This document shows positions 11,163 to 23,924 of a stretch of DNA of 64,000 bases, piece by piece (the first letter of the stretch is position 1; every line of letters begins with the position of its first letter). A program made the translations under genes and the position numbers. The notes below the pieces were generated by a model that saw only the letters and a program-made list of their open reading frames with translations, was not told where the DNA came from and ran no database searches. Where the stretch lies: the NCBI GenBank assembly GCA_963978895.1, contig OZ022246.1:12977742-13041741 (forward strand), written 5' to 3'. The DNA comes from Erpobdella octoculata. Its lineage: Eukaryota; Annelida; Clitellata; Hirudinida; Erpobdellidae.

Positions 11163-11551
11163 AAGACAGAATGTTAGATTAGGCCACTAGGTTTAAAATT
11201 GCAATTTTTGCAGCCCATCCACTTCCTCCCATTTCGCTGCTTTTAAGTATTTATTTTTGTTATCCACCCTTTTCCTCCCACATTGTATGCTAAAAGCGAT
11301 TCAGCTATATTATATGGCAGCAGATTGCCTACAACATTTCTAATGCATTATTAGGCTAAGAACGATTCAGCTATATTATAGAGATTAGTGATTGGAACAT
11401 AGAAAACTTTAAGTCGCTGAGACCAGAGTAAACTAACTACATCATTTGAGACTGTTGTGACAAACCAATCCCGTTCAAATCACTATCAAAACCTAATTAG
11501 ATAGATGCCTTATTTCAGCTCGCTAGCCCAAACCAAAATTGAGTTTTGTCA

Positions 11552-11630
11552 CACATCGGCAAGGCGAACGGATCGGTCCAAAAACCGAGAAAGTGAAAGT
11601 CGTGGGTTCGATTCCTAGGGTCGCAATTTG
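11552..11630 (+). repeat. tRNA-like sequence (SINE head or pseudo-tRNA)
   Basis: Exact box B GGTTCGATTCC (about 11606-11616) lies about 50 nt after a degenerate box A-like CGGCAAGGCGAACGG. An anticodon-arm-like GGTCCAAAAACCGAG lies between them, which suggests a Leu/Ser-type tRNA with a long variable arm. Acceptor pairing is poor, so it is not a functional tRNA. Confidence 0.45.
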
Positions 11631-11744
11631 AGATCGAGCTCAAATTTTAATAGAAGCTGTTGTTTTTCGATTTAGGACTGTGTGCCAAACTTCAACTATC
11701 TACGTTATGAGAAATTTATTGAAATTAACGCTAGCAGATTTTGT

Positions 11745-11875
<131 letters not shown>

Positions 11876-12011
11876 TAAGCTGTTCTTGGACGCCCATTTA
11901 TTTAGCCCGTTAAAAATTGGGTAACGGAATCTATAGCTGCGCTATCCCTGATAACGGTTTCTATAGTAGCAATGACTCGTCCGCTTGACGACATAAAATT
12001 AAATATTTATT

Positions 12012-12196
12012 TAATTAGTAAATAAATAAGGAGAAACAAAAATTAAATAATATATATTTCAGTATTCTAAATAATTTAAGTTGCCTAATGTTGTTCTTAA
12101 GCTGGTGCCCACGAACAACATTAAACAACTTGAAATAAGTTAGAAAACTGAAACATATATATTATTTAAATTTTTTTCCTTATTTCTTTATTAATT
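12012..12196. mobile_element. Foldback MITE, ~85-bp arms
   Basis: Left arm 12013-12101 and right arm 12110-12196 are inverted repeats, sharing AAATAATATATAT, TTCAG and TAATGTTGTTC in mirror order, with a central GCTGGTGCCCAC. No ORF. Confidence 0.8.
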
Positions 12197-12302
12197 AAAT
12201 AAATAGTTAAAATAAGTAAAAGAACGATGTGATTTCTATCTCTCTCTCTCTGTCTATTTCTTTAACCTTGGTGACGGGTGTAATACCGCGTGAATTAGTT
12301 TA

Positions 12303-12602
<300 letters not shown>

Positions 12603-12604
12603 AA

Positions 12605-14620
12605 AATTTGACAAATTTTTTATAAAAGGCGCTTTTGAATTAGCTTCTAAATTTGCTCAAGCGAAATGAATTCGCCTGTTTATAAATTTTAAAACTAAAA
12701 TAATTTAATCGAAATATAGATCAAATCTTATGAAACAAGATTGAATATTATTATTCTAAATGGTAAAAATAAGTGGTGAAAGTTTTAGAGCTCTAGTTAG
12801 TCTATAAGTTTGTTAAAAATCGATTGAAAATTCATGCGATTGCAGCGCCATCTTACAGCGACATAATCAGTGAGTGAGTGAGTGAGTGACGAGGTATTTT
12901 ATAATATCTAATAGACGGAAGCAAGCTAATATAAGGAAGTTGCTTAAAAAACAGTGGAGAAAAAAAAGTAAAAATAGTTAAGGGAATTTCGATTAATAAC
13001 GCATAATTTAAATTTATAAATAAGGATTTTTTAATGAAAAACTTGCTTGTAGTGTCTTTTTTCACCTTTCATTAAATTTTTTTTAAGAAAGTTTTTTATT
13101 TTGGTAAAAATAATTTATCAATTACACCAAAGTTTTTTCTTTTTCTTACACAGTCACCATGACAACCAAAATCATCGACACGGAATGACTATAATCATCA
13201 TCATCGTATTTTTTTCTTCTTCGACACGAACAGGTTAAAGGTTAATGAGGTCAAAATTAAAGAGCTATAGGAAACTTTTTCCCGGTTGCATGTGTAAGAC
13301 TTTTGAAAATGAAAGCCGATGGACAATTCTTCTTCAGCTGTCTTTCTTAATTGCAAGTGTAGTGAGAGAAAAAAAGTGAAAAAAGATTATAAAATTGAGC
13401 AAGCGGAAATAAAAGACATTTAGTTCAATGTTATAGTGAACAATTAAAACAATGTAATGTAAGAATAACACAAGCTAATAAATTTTGTTCTTGATATGGT
13501 GTGGTATTGATTACAATTGGAAAGATATGATGTGAACAAGTCGATGAACAGAATTTGGGTGAATGAACTTTACAGTGATAATTACCTAGGTGGTAAACTT
13601 TGAATTTTTCTTTAATAGTTATAGAAAAGAGATTGAATTGTCGCGTATTAGAAGACAACTGAGATGGCCACATGAGAAAAATGACGAATATTGAAATAAG
13701 TGCTCTTAATAAATATTTCATCATCATCATCACAATCATCACTGTCACCACCATTATCATTATCATCATTATTACCACCACCATCATCATCATCATCACC
13801 ACCATCATCATCGTCATTGTAAGTGGATGTTAGTGGTAGACAGACTTAATAATAGATGAAGGAATGGACATATGATTGAATGGTATGAACGTTAAAAAAT
13901 ATCAGATAGTTTTTTTAAAAGTGACAAAATGTTGCAATAGAGATTTATCACTAGTCGTGAATTTTGCCGTTATGTTGAACTTTTTTACGTTAGATTCACG
14001 GCTACTTTTTTGTGTATCAGAAAACGTTTGTTTTTTTTTTAGAAAGAATAAAATATATTTTATATAAGATTTAGCAAATACAACAGAGTTGTGTTTCTAT
14101 AAATGGTATTGGTTCAAAACACAGCTTAGCTACATGTTCATACAGCATCAATTGTCGTTTTAATTGTAGTTATTTGCTAGAAATTATTTAAAGAAACACA
14201 AATTGATAACCAAATTTTTTTGAAAATGTTTTCTAATTCGAATAAGAACTTAAAATTGTAATACAAGAACCGAAATCAGTTTTTCTTGTGTATCTTTCAT
14301 AATTTAAAATTGTTCTCTCTTTTAATTAAAGAGAAACACTATTTTTAACTCAAAAGAAAAAAAATGATAACATTTTAAAAACATTATGGCCTTGAAAACT
14401 GTTAAACCTAACTTCTAAGATTAGCAACCAAGCCACTCGTGGATAGTAAACTTGTGATATTGGTTAAATATCCTGAATAAGTGGATGTCCTTTTCGTGAA
14501 TTGGGTGTTTTTGTTTGTTTGTTTTTTTGCGGCACTTGCAGGAGTGTAGTAAAGAATATGTAATATGTTTATATTGATATATTTTGCAACTGCGGTTTCT
14601 TTGAATATTTTTTCCTTTGG
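12605..14620. other. AT-rich stretch with a degenerate (CAT)n block
   Basis: A CAT/CAC trinucleotide region lies at about 13721-13820 and a GTGAGTGA run near 12870-12890. No gene supported. Confidence 0.5.
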
Positions 14621-14624
14621 TTTG

Positions 14625-14787
14625 CCTTGAAAATGGAGTAGATGTACTCCGAAACGCGTAGGCCATACCTTTAAATAAAATGATTAACAATTTATTTTTT
14701 GGAATTATTCGAAATAGCTTTCGAAAACGTGAACGAAGTTTCATTAAGGTTGTTGCAGCAAAATATGCGTGCTGTTTAATAGAGAAT
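14625..14787 (+). mobile_element. Probable Penelope-like element terminus with degenerate hammerhead
   Basis: TGGAGTAGATGTACTCC (a perfect 5-bp stem) is followed immediately by GAAACGCGTAGGCC, the layout of a hammerhead stem II plus GAAAC. The upstream core reads TTGAAAA instead of CTGANGA, so it would be inactive. About 30 nt on, a short frame reads [14 protein letters not shown]...[12 protein letters not shown] and then runs into (TA)n at 14788. That is the same arrangement as the PLE ends at 33960, 42046 and 48613. PLE assignment is by this layout only. Confidence 0.45.
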
Positions 14788-15185
<398 letters not shown>

Positions 15186-15597
15186 CTGTAAAAACATGTT
15201 TTTATTTTTATTTTTACCTCTATTTATTTTATTCTTTTTAGTCCAAGTGTCTATTGCAAATTTCATTTTTTTAATATATTTTATATTACTCTTATTGTAC
15301 CTAAGAAAATTTATTGAATACAAAATTGCCAAATTGGTTTTTGTATAGCATGGATTGCCAGGTCTAACCGCGTAGAGAAAAGGCATTTTTGACCCAACAC
15401 AAACATAATTAATTGTGGCTAATTTAACTATAAAGTTTATATTGGTAATAGTTGATCTCATGCATAGTCATCCAAAATCTATCTGTGGTAAACATCTGAA
15501 ATCTCTAAGATCATCCGAAGTGTTTTAATTTCACGATGGAATATTTGAAAATTTGCGGACAACTAGAAACGAAAGCAAGGTAATAAAAACGTGGTAA

Positions 15598-15757
15598 AAA
15601 ATAATATAAAGTGTGAAAAATATTTTTTTAAAAACAACGCTCGTCTACTAATGTACTAAAAGTTAAAAATATCATTAAAGTAATAATATTAATATTTTTT
15701 GAACGCAACCTTTCGTTTGGAGTTGCACGTTATCTATGTAATATATATAACCGACTC

Positions 15758-15770
<13 letters not shown>
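15598..15770. repeat. Foldback MITE family copy (GAGCGTTG family)
   Basis: AACAACGCTCGTCTACTAATGTACTAAAAG and TATATAACCGACTC match the full copy at 26196-26445 in the same order. Confidence 0.6.
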
Positions 15771-15794
<24 letters not shown>

Positions 15795-15968
15795 CTAGAG
15801 GGGGCACCCGGCGTTGCCCGGGGTTTTTAGAGGTTTACCTAATGCGTTTCTTTTTCGCTCCCGTTTCCTTCCAGCTTGCGCTCCCGCTCCCGGTCGTTAT
15901 CCGTTCCCTGTCGCTTTCCCGCTCATTTTTTCGCTCTCAGTTTCCCCCCCCCCCCTAGATCCGATTCT
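15795..15968 (-). mobile_element. Helitron-like 3' terminus, copy T2
   Basis: On the minus strand: GAGCGGGA-type purine tract, AAACCTCTAAAAACC, hairpin CCCGG/CCGGG (15807-15822), then CTAG (15795-15798) followed by T and a short (TA) tract. Nearly identical to copy T1 (5729-5897), including the CGGATCTAGGG-like junction to the tetranucleotide array. Confidence 0.65.
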
Positions 15969-16730
15969 ACATACATACATACATACATTCATACATACAT
16001 ACATACATACATACATACATACATACATACATACATACATACATACATACATACATACATACATACATACATACATACATACATACATACATACATACAT
16101 ACATACATACATACATACATACATACATACATACATACATACATACATACATACATACATACATACATACATACATACATACATACATACATACATACAT
16201 ACATACATACATACATACATACATACATACATACATACATACATACATACATACATACATACATACATACATACATACATACATACATACATACATACAT
16301 ACATACATACATACATACATACATACATACATACATACATACATACATACATACATACATACATACATACATACATACATACATACATACATACATACAT
16401 ACATACATACATACATACATACATACATACATACATACATACATACATACATACATACATACATACATACATACATACATACATACATACATACATACAT
16501 ACATACATTCATACATATATACATACTTACATACATACATTCATACATACATACATACAAATATACATACATACATACATACATACATACATACATACAT
16601 ACATACATACATACATACATACATACATACATACATACATACATACATACATACATACATACATACATACATACATACATACATACATACATACATACAT
16701 ACATACATACATACATACATACATACATAC
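15969..16730. repeat. (CATA)n tetranucleotide array, ~760 bp
   Basis: Nearly perfect CATA repeats with a handful of substitutions at about 16507-16565. The 344- and 488-aa frames spanning it are mostly Tyr-Ile-His-Thr repeats; only the part after 16731 has real coding content. Confidence 0.98.
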
Positions 16731-17341
16731 AGGAGGTACACATGGCGCCATAACCATGTACTCCGAAAATTGCTTGACTTCGTCAAAGAAGCGTGTAAGA
16801 AAGCAAAAACAAGAGGAATACAGCAGAAAAGGAAAATCTACTTTTTGAGAGAAGGCAATCTGAAGTTCCACAGGTTCAGATCTACAAGAGACTTTGAATG
16901 TGTGATGGGTGCTGCCGACGATTGGTCGGTTTCGGGTGATTTGGATGACGAAAGAAAATTTCCAGAAGCTGTGAGATCTAGCGGTTTAAAGCCGGATATA
17001 ATTATATCCTCTGACTTGGCCAAGACAATGCTCCTGATTGAACTCTCTGTGCCATGGGAAAGTAACATGGAATCTAGCAATATTTTCAAAGAGGAGAGAT
17101 ATAGGGATTTAGCATGTGATTTGAATGCCAAAGGGTTCAGGATTGAAATTTTTGCAGTCGAGGTTGGCGTTCGAGGGTTGGTTAGCAGCTCAATGTTAAA
17201 ACTGCTGAAAGCTCTTGGTTTTTCAAACCGAGAAAAAACTCGAGCCATCAAGGAGATCTCCCAGACAGCTAAAGCTGCATCTTTTTGGATTTTCGCTAAT
17301 AGAAAAAAGAAAGCGCTACAAGATGCACACGAAATGGTTTA
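16731..17341 (+). pseudogene. RLE-type LINE C-terminal (restriction-like endonuclease) fragment
   Basis: About 200 codons, open to TAG at 17340, follow the CATA array in frame. The sequence has RYTWRHNHVL at the start, then GLKPDIIISSD, LIELSVPWESN, Y.DLACDL, VEVGVRG and an Arg/Lys-rich end. This is the C-terminal region of RLE-encoding retrotransposons (R2/NeSL/Hero-like). There the PD...ELxVPW residues form the PD-(D/E)xK-like nuclease that nicks the target site. The RT domain and the CCHC finger upstream are missing, replaced at 16730 by the microsatellite. No stop interrupts the retained part, so truncation was fairly recent. Family level is uncertain. Confidence 0.7.
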
Positions 17342-17594
17342 GCCTTGTTTACATTGGGCGATAATCGTTCCGGCGATTTCAAGTTTTGTTTCGAACAGTT
17401 TTCTGCTGAACTTTGAATTTTCGTGTTTCAAGTTAGGAATTTGGAAATTTTTCTCGCCGAAGGGCGTCCGCCTGATCAACGGACGTGGGCCCACCTCTCT
17501 TAAAAGCGTCAAGAAGTTTAAGGGCCGAAACGCTAAAATGAGAGGTTCTTCTTCTGAAGACCTTCGGCGACGAAAGCTCGCAAAGAGTTATAAC
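17342..17594 (+). other. Probable 3' UTR of the RLE-type LINE
   Basis: Follows the endonuclease stop codon and is GC-richer than its surroundings. It holds CGGACGTGGGCCCACC and an inverted pair CCTCTCTTAAAAGCG / CGCTAAAATGAGAGG (17496-17546), which could form a stem-loop. Ends where a CA/CATA array begins. Inference from position only. Confidence 0.4.
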
Positions 17595-17930
17595 ACACAC
17601 ATACATACATACATACATACATACATACATACATACATACATACATACATACATACATACATACATACATACATACATACATACATACATACATAAATAC
17701 ATACATACATACATACATACATACATACATACATACATACATACATACTTTGAATGAGCATTTAGTGCCGAAATATTGTAAAAAACACATACATACATAC
17801 ATACATACATACATACATACATACATACATACATACATACATACATACATACATACATACATACATACATAAACACACACACAGACACACATACATGCAC
17901 ATACACATACATACATACGCACATACATCT
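17595..17930. repeat. (CATA)n arrays interrupted by a PLE fragment
   Basis: CATA repeats at about 17600-17748 and 17786-17870, then CA/CATA-rich sequence to 17930. The two arrays flank the short PLE piece at 17749-17785. Confidence 0.95.
17749..17785 (+). mobile_element. Penelope-like ORF N-terminal snippet
   Basis: Reads [12 protein letters not shown] in one frame, matching '(C)LKEHLVPNYLKN' at 42220-42262 and the minus-strand snippet at 37908-37968. As in the other copies, it runs directly into a microsatellite at the same protein position. Confidence 0.55.
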
Positions 17931-17931
17931 A

Positions 17932-18111
17932 TATATATAGTTCCCGCTCGCTCACCCGCTCCGCTCCGCTCATTTTGTGACGGATTTCAAAATTTTCTTT
18001 CTATATTTGATTCCCTTTGACTTTCAAGGTTGTGTGAAAATTTCATTACGATCGGATGAATGGTGTATCAATGCATAAATAACATACCTATATTCATACA
18101 TACAAACATTC

Positions 18112-18130
<19 letters not shown>
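17932..18130 (-). mobile_element. Helitron-like 5' terminal region (copy b)
   Basis: Inverted copy of 4966-5160: minus strand starts TATATATAAATGAATGTTTG and proceeds through CCATTCATCCGATCG, ATGAAATTTTCACAC and CACAAAATGAGCGGAGCGG. Confidence 0.5.

Positions 18131-18171
<41 letters not shown>
18117..18171. repeat. (TA)n array
   Basis: TA dinucleotides with one TTAATA interruption. Confidence 0.95.
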
Positions 18172-18176
<5 letters not shown>

Positions 18177-18312
18177 CAACGCTCTTATCTTCAAAACGAA
18201 ACGTCTAGTACAAAAAATGTTAATATGGACACTTTTTTATTATTTTAACTTTTTAGTACATTAGTATACGAGCGTTGTTTTAAGAAAAGTTTTTTTATAC
18301 TTTATATTATTT
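18172..18312. repeat. Foldback MITE family copy (GAGCGTTG family)
   Basis: GCCCAACGCTCTTATCT, AAAAAATGTTAATATGGACAC and TTTTTAGTACATTAGTATACGAGCGTTG follow the same order as in 26196-26445. Abuts (TA)n on the left. Confidence 0.7.
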
Positions 18313-19201
18313 TACAGACTTTTATTTAGGTTACAATCTTTGTTTGTTTGTGTATGTATGTGTGTGGTTTTCTCTGTACGTAAATCTTGCAAGTAAAATT
18401 TAACCATCTTTCTGACTAGCTAGGAAGCTGAAACGTTCAGCATAGCTTTATATTGGATGACAATACATGATTCAATTAAAAAAAACTTAAATTGAACATC
18501 TTTTGTATTTTTAAATCGAGTGTATTTGAAATTAAAGTTTGTGTTAAAAAACTTGTTTTTTCTTTTACTTGTTTATTTGCTAATGTTTATTTTTTTTATA
18601 AATCTAAATATCATTTATATTTTTTTAATACTTTTCATGTTTTAGTGTTTAAATGTTTTTAAATCTACATGTGAGTGATACACGTAATAAAAAAAAACGA
18701 ACAGAATAGCGTCATAGTCAATTTTTGAAGAAAACGTAGATTTCGCCTGATAAAATGGCACATCAAAATAATTACAGAAAACGTTTTAAAATTAATTTTT
18801 AAAAAGATCTTGCTTTTTTTACGCTGCACTTTTGACGGTAAATTACTGAACGGCAATCATTGTGAAAGGTGAAGCATGTAGTTTAGAAAAGGCCAGATTT
18901 TTTACTGGTTAAACTGACAATTTGCCAAATATAAAATTACCACACAAAAATAGTATTAATATTTCGAATTATATCTTGCTCTGTATTAGTTAAAAATTGC
19001 TGAAATCAATTTCAAAATAACACATCCCACACATTCAAACTTCACTTAAATTTTCATCAAGTTTTTCTCTAATTTTTTTTATTTATCCAATTATCATAGT
19101 TTTATATTTTAATATGTAACTCGGAAAAGTTTTACTGAAAAGAGTTGGACCAAAAATCAGAATTTTGTTTTTCATTTTAATTTATTTTACATACAATCGG
19201 T
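18313..19201. other. AT-rich stretch, nothing assignable
   Basis: A degenerate hammerhead-like string CTGACTAGCTAGGAAGCTGAAAC occurs at about 18412-18434 (the core G is lost). No coding signal. Confidence 0.45.
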
Positions 19202-19214
19202 AAGGAATATATAT
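19202..19214. repeat. Target-site duplication of LINE insertion (left)
   Basis: AAGGAATATATAT is repeated exactly at 20732-20744 after the LINE's poly(A). Confidence 0.85.
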
Positions 19215-20330
19215 GGTGAATATACTATTGGTATATTTCTTGATTTAGCCAAAGCTTTCGACACTGTTGATCAAAATCTGTTAATTGATAAGTTGTCTTT
19301 TTATGGTTTTCGAGGTTGTGTGTTAGACTGGCTTAAGGATTATTTACTAAACAGAAAACAGTTAGTTGAATTTAATGGTTCAAGATCATTTTCTCGTGAT
19401 ATTTTATGTGGTGTACCTCAAGGTTCATTTTTGGGGCCCTTGCTTTTCATCATTTACATTAATGATCTACTGAAGGCTTCTTCATTGGTTGAATTTTTAT
19501 TATTTGCTGATGACACGAGTAATTTTGCTTCAGGTAATTGCTTGAGTGACTTAATCTCAATTATGAATAATGAACTCGTGAGTATTGATGAATGGTTCCG
19601 AACTAATAAACTATCATTAAACATGGATAAAACTAATTATATTCTTTTTCGTACTAGGCATAAAGCTTCTTATTGTGATAACATTCTTAATATAAACGGT
19701 TATCCTATCAGATGTGTATCTTCCATTAAATTCTTGGGTGTTATAATAGATGAACATTTGGACTGGTCCAAGCATATCTCTTTTATTGAATCGAAAATTT
19801 CCAAAAACATAGGTGTCATTTACAAAATTAGTGAATTTGTTGACAAAAAAATATTAAATTTACTGTATTATTCTTTGATTTACCCCTATTTTACATACTG
19901 CAATATAGTTTGGACAGCTAACTATCCAACAAGATTAAGAGGACTACACATTCTTCAAAAGAAAGCAGTTCGCATCATTTTTCATTTGCCATATCGAGCT
20001 CCAACTGGGCCGACATTTCTTGTGAATGATCTTCTAAACATATATCAATTAAATAAATTTCAAATTTGCCTTTTTATGTTCAAATATAATAGTGGAGAAT
20101 TACCTAATGTGTTCATTCATATGTTCAAGAAAACTTCGGAGATCCATACATTTGCTTTGCGTTCATCAATCAACTATAGATCTGATTTTTGTGGTACTAC
20201 TTTCAAAAGTTTTTCTATTTGCTGTCGAGGACCTCGGTTGTATAACTCCCTTCCAGTTCATTTAAAATCAATTAAATCAATAACACTGTTTAAAAAATGT
20301 TTGAAATCTTTCATTTTACTTTCAAATTGA
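19215..20330 (+). pseudogene. LINE ORF2 reverse transcriptase, C-terminal 370 codons, frame intact
   Basis: The frame is open from the insertion point to TGA at 20328-20330. RT motif A is visible as FLDLAKAFDTVD, then LLNRKQLVEFNG, motif B as CGVPQGSFLGPLLFIIYINDL, and motif C as LLFADDTSNF. Downstream come NKLSLNMDKT, FLGVIIDEHLDWSKHI, the thumb/C-terminal block LQKKAVRIIF and a final SLPVHLKSIKSITLFKKCLKSFIL. These are diagnostic for the CR1/Jockey superfamily ORF2, which nicks target DNA and reverse-transcribes LINE RNA. The endonuclease and the first RT blocks are missing through 5' truncation. FADD catalytic aspartates are intact, but the copy is dead on arrival. Clade within the superfamily not resolved. 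Confidence 0.9.
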
Positions 20331-20731
20331 TCACATGTCTCTTTCTCAGCTTGTTTGTTTCTTACCTTAATTCTATATTCTTAACTTTTCTTATTATTAT
20401 ACACCTACTTCTCAACTCTTGGTTCATTCATGATTTGATTTCTCTGCTTGTCTTTCAACTCGAATAGCCTTAATCTAAAACTATATTATTCTTGAAATGA
20501 AATCTGAAGACTTATATTTTATTTTTTTTCTTTCAATGAGATTGATTTTGTGTTTTCTGTTTGTGGTTTATTCTCATTTTTATTATTTACTATAAGGATA
20601 TCCCCTAGATGGGAAGTAATTCCCTTGGGAGACTCCTTTTGGGTGATGTTTATTTTGTTGTACTTTTTCTTGTGATCTGTTTTTTTTGCTTATCATCATT
20701 CCAATAAACAAATTAAACCAAACCAAAAAAA
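19215..20731 (+). mobile_element. 5'-truncated LINE insertion (CR1/Jockey superfamily)
   Basis: A ~1.5-kb insertion begins in the middle of an RT domain, continues through the ORF end at 20330 and a 400-bp 3' UTR with a GGGAAGTAATTCCC stem, and ends in CCAATAAAC plus a poly(A) tract at 20723-20731. It is bounded by a 13-bp perfect TSD. This is target-primed reverse transcription with early termination, and the intact frame and TSD say it is young. Confidence 0.88.
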
Positions 20732-20744
20732 AAGGAATATATAT

Positions 20745-21300
20745 TGTTTTTTTATTTTTAAAAAACGATTGAAGTAAAGTTATATTATGTCACAAAACTA
20801 ATATAAATTAGGTTATACAAATCAGTATATACTAAGTCACAAAATCAATATATACCAGGTCACCAAATTAATATAAACAAGATCACATCCTTAATAATAA
20901 ACCTGGTCACTTATTGTTTTTGTTTCTACAGAAAACATAAATATTTTTCAAAAAATCAGTTCAAAGTTTGAGTTGAAATTAAAAAAGCTGTTTCACTTTA
21001 TTTCGTTTCACAAACCTCTCGGGGGATGATGATGAAAGAACGCCTACGAATTCATCTTGTGCAGTTGTGCAGCACGTGCAAGACGTTTTTTTTAGAATAG
21101 CATTATCTAAAAACAGCCAAATTATTCAGACGTTAAATACAATTTTTGGACGCTGAAAATGCTAATGTTTTTATTACGTTTTTTTTATATAAGTTATAAC
21201 ATTTTTAACAGAATTTAACAAAATGTGTTTCTATTTTGTGAATTGTAAGATTAGTTGGTGTGTTAGTTGATAAAACAAACAATTTTTTCAAATAGAGTAA
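20745..21300. other. AT-rich stretch, nothing assignable
   Basis: Contains short near-repeats of 'AACTAATATAAA...GTCAC' (20810-20900) spaced about 30-35 bp. No gene. Confidence 0.5.
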
Positions 21301-21315
21301 ACATTCTTTATCATA

Positions 21316-21430
21316 ATTATAACCATCATCGTCATCATCACCATCATAATCGTCACTATCATCATCACCACCACCATTATCATCATCGTCATCTTTATTG
21401 TCATCGTCATCGTCATCTTCATCGTCATCA

Positions 21431-21501
<71 letters not shown>

Positions 21502-21526
21502 ATCACCACCATCGTCATCGTCATCG

Positions 21527-21573
<47 letters not shown>

Positions 21574-21648
21574 GTCATCACCGTCTCCATCATCATCACC
21601 ATCATCACCATCACCATCATCATCACCATCAACATCATATTCTTTAAT
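21316..21648. repeat. (CAT/CGT)n trinucleotide array
   Basis: CATCGT hexamer phase in the middle (21410-21505), pure CAT around 21525-21572, degenerate CAT/CAC at both ends. Poly-Asp, poly-Ser, poly-His and Met-Thr frames are artefacts. Confidence 0.95.
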
Positions 21649-21649
21649 T

Positions 21650-23084
21650 TTCTCGTCAATGTCATAGTTATCTTCTTTATGATAACGAATGTAGAAAGAA
21701 AAATTTACTTCTGACACAGAAAAGATAGAATAAGCAACGGGAATGAAGTACAACCAAAACTACTCACAAATACACACCTACACTCATTAAAACACACTCA
21801 TACACAAATACTCTTCAACATACAGAGCAAATAAACACTCACCGCCATTGTTTTCAATTTCTGGAACATTTTGTTAATTTACTTATAATGAAAATAACAT
21901 TAGTTTGAGGATTTTATTATAGAAAAAGTCCATTAAATGACCATAATGTCATTTTTTAACTTTATGATTGAAATCTTTTTACTCCTTCTTTCAGAGTTAA
22001 TTTTTAACCTAAAAACGTCATTAAATTACTTTATTCGTTGAAGCATAAAATTATCAATGGGGATAGGGATATCCTATATCCTTTTAAGAAATTTTCAACA
22101 TAAAAGTTTCTAAGAACTCTTTCAAGTTATTTCAGAATTATAGATTCTTATGGATGGACACAAAATTTTTTTAGATTTTCATATGTGAAGTCAGTTGAAA
22201 CAGTGTTGAAATAATTTTTAGAACAGAAATAACAGCTTTTTATGCAAATCAGCAATATTAAGTATTATAAACTATCACAAAAAAACAGGCTTTGCTGATT
22301 GTTTTTTAATTTATATTTGTAGTAAAAAATATATTTTTTTGCTAATTGTTTTTATTTTATATTTGCCAACAGAAAACATATTTTGTAATAAAAAATGTAA
22401 GTTTTCTTAAAAAGTATCAAAAACCAACTTTACAGCTAAAACTGAAAATTTCAGTAGGATTAAACAAATATTTTCTTCAAATTGGGAAAAGTTGAGATAT
22501 AAAAAAATGGGATAATTGAAGTTTGTTTTTAATTACCATGAATTTGTTTAACTGTTTTAAATAACAGTGTATGAGTTTAATTTTTTTAAATAACCGTGAT
22601 TTTGTTTTTTTTTAAATAACCGTGAACTTGTTTAATTCAACTGAAATTAATTTTCCTATGAAAACAACTTTTTCATGAATCTGTTTTTTTTTATTTTTTA
22701 AACGTTAAAAAGGTTGAAAAAGCAGAGTCACGTTTCTAATGTTTTGCTTTTTTTTCAATTCCCAAAAAGTTTTGAGTTTTTTTCTTCTACAAGCTTGGCA
22801 GTGTCTTGTGGCTCCAAGAACCAGGTGGTAATTTAGCTTGTCTGCACAGAAGAGAAACATATCGATATACCGCAAATAGTTTAGACCTCGTTTTTTCCTT
22901 TAAAACTTTCATGGTTTAAAAGATCAGAGTATAAAGGTCATTGTTTGTTTCAATAATATTTTTATACACTTTGATGTTCCACTGACCACCCAAAGCTATA
23001 TTTTTGTGAAAAAAAATCAATAAAGTGAACCTATATAATATTTATAAAAAATTGGGCATTTTGCCATCTACCATTTCAAGGCTA
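21650..23084. other. AT-rich stretch, nothing assignable
   Basis: No ORF, RNA gene or clear repeat beyond short homopolymers. Confidence 0.5.
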
Positions 23085-23600
23085 ACTGTATATAAAACTC
23101 TCTGTATTTTTCACACACTGTCTGACGGAATGGTAAAACGATTCAACTGAACTATTCAACAACATTTGTCTAAAATGGTCAGCGAAAACCAAGTTGATTG
23201 GGATAAACGCATTCCATTATTTTTGATTTCTTACAGGAGATATGCTCACAATACGACGGTTACTCAAAGTTAAATGTTATTTGGCTACGACATCCTTGCG
23301 AATTTATGTTTGAAAGTCCGGGAAATATAGTAAAATCGGTAGATGAGTATGCTGCACAATTACGGGCTCGAAAAAGATCAAGGCAGCCAGCAACACAATG
23401 GAAACTTGGTATGATTGACAATCGAATATGAAATACTTTTAAGAAAATGATTTGGTGTGGTTTTACAATCCACAGCGCAGAATTAGAAAATCACCTATCA
23501 CTTAAACTCTAACAAGACTGGGAAATACCATATCAGATTATTAAAAAAATCAATGATGCCATCTACCAGATTCAAAAGGGCCTATGTACGGAATGAAAGT
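23085..23600 (+). pseudogene. Ty3/Gypsy integrase C-terminal relic
   Basis: Translation gives LSDGMVKRFN, then QQHLSKMVSENQVDWDKRIPLFLISYR, then LMLFGYDI..., VDEYAAQLRARKR, NDLVWFYNPQRR and finally GKYH/IIKKINDAIYQIQ. This follows Gypsy integrase: the end of the DDE core (QSDGxVERFN...DWDxxLPLFLxAYR) and the GPY/F module (DLVWLYNPxRxxGxxPK...GPYxVxKxINDVVYxIQ). At least three frameshifts and several stops are present, so it is an old, dead copy. No LTR could be recognised beside it. Confidence 0.75.
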
Positions 23601-23924
23601 AATTCATGTTGTTTGCCTTGTCTAGTATTTTGGAAGCAATGAAGCTGTTTGGGACAAACATAATTGAAAAGAGGGTAGTTTTAAAATTTCCTATTATTGA
23701 AGTTGATAAGTGAAATTAGCAAAGAAAGGACAGACTAAAAAAATGTGCAGAAACAGTCCTCATTCTTATTACTTTCAAAAAATAATAAAATCATTCCAGA
23801 AGAACCCGTAAAGGATTATCAATATCGTAACAATACATTTATATCAGTATATATGTCTGCATCCATGTTTTCGAAAATAATTAGGCGTCTGAATGACCTA
23901 TATAATATGTACTATCAGGGTGCC

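Noticed and set aside
15814..16735. Large Tyr-Ile-His-Thr frames of 344 and 488 aa
   Set aside because: Tetranucleotide repeat translation. Only the portion after 16731 has real homology and is annotated separately.
18412..18445. Fourth hammerhead (CTGACTAGCTAGGAAGCTGAAAC)
   Set aside because: The core reads CTGACTA, stem I and stem III do not form, and no PLE coding follows.
21205..21753. Poly-Asp, poly-Ser and poly-His frames, and the polymethionine frame at 54940-55338
   Set aside because: Trinucleotide array translations; every frame is open.
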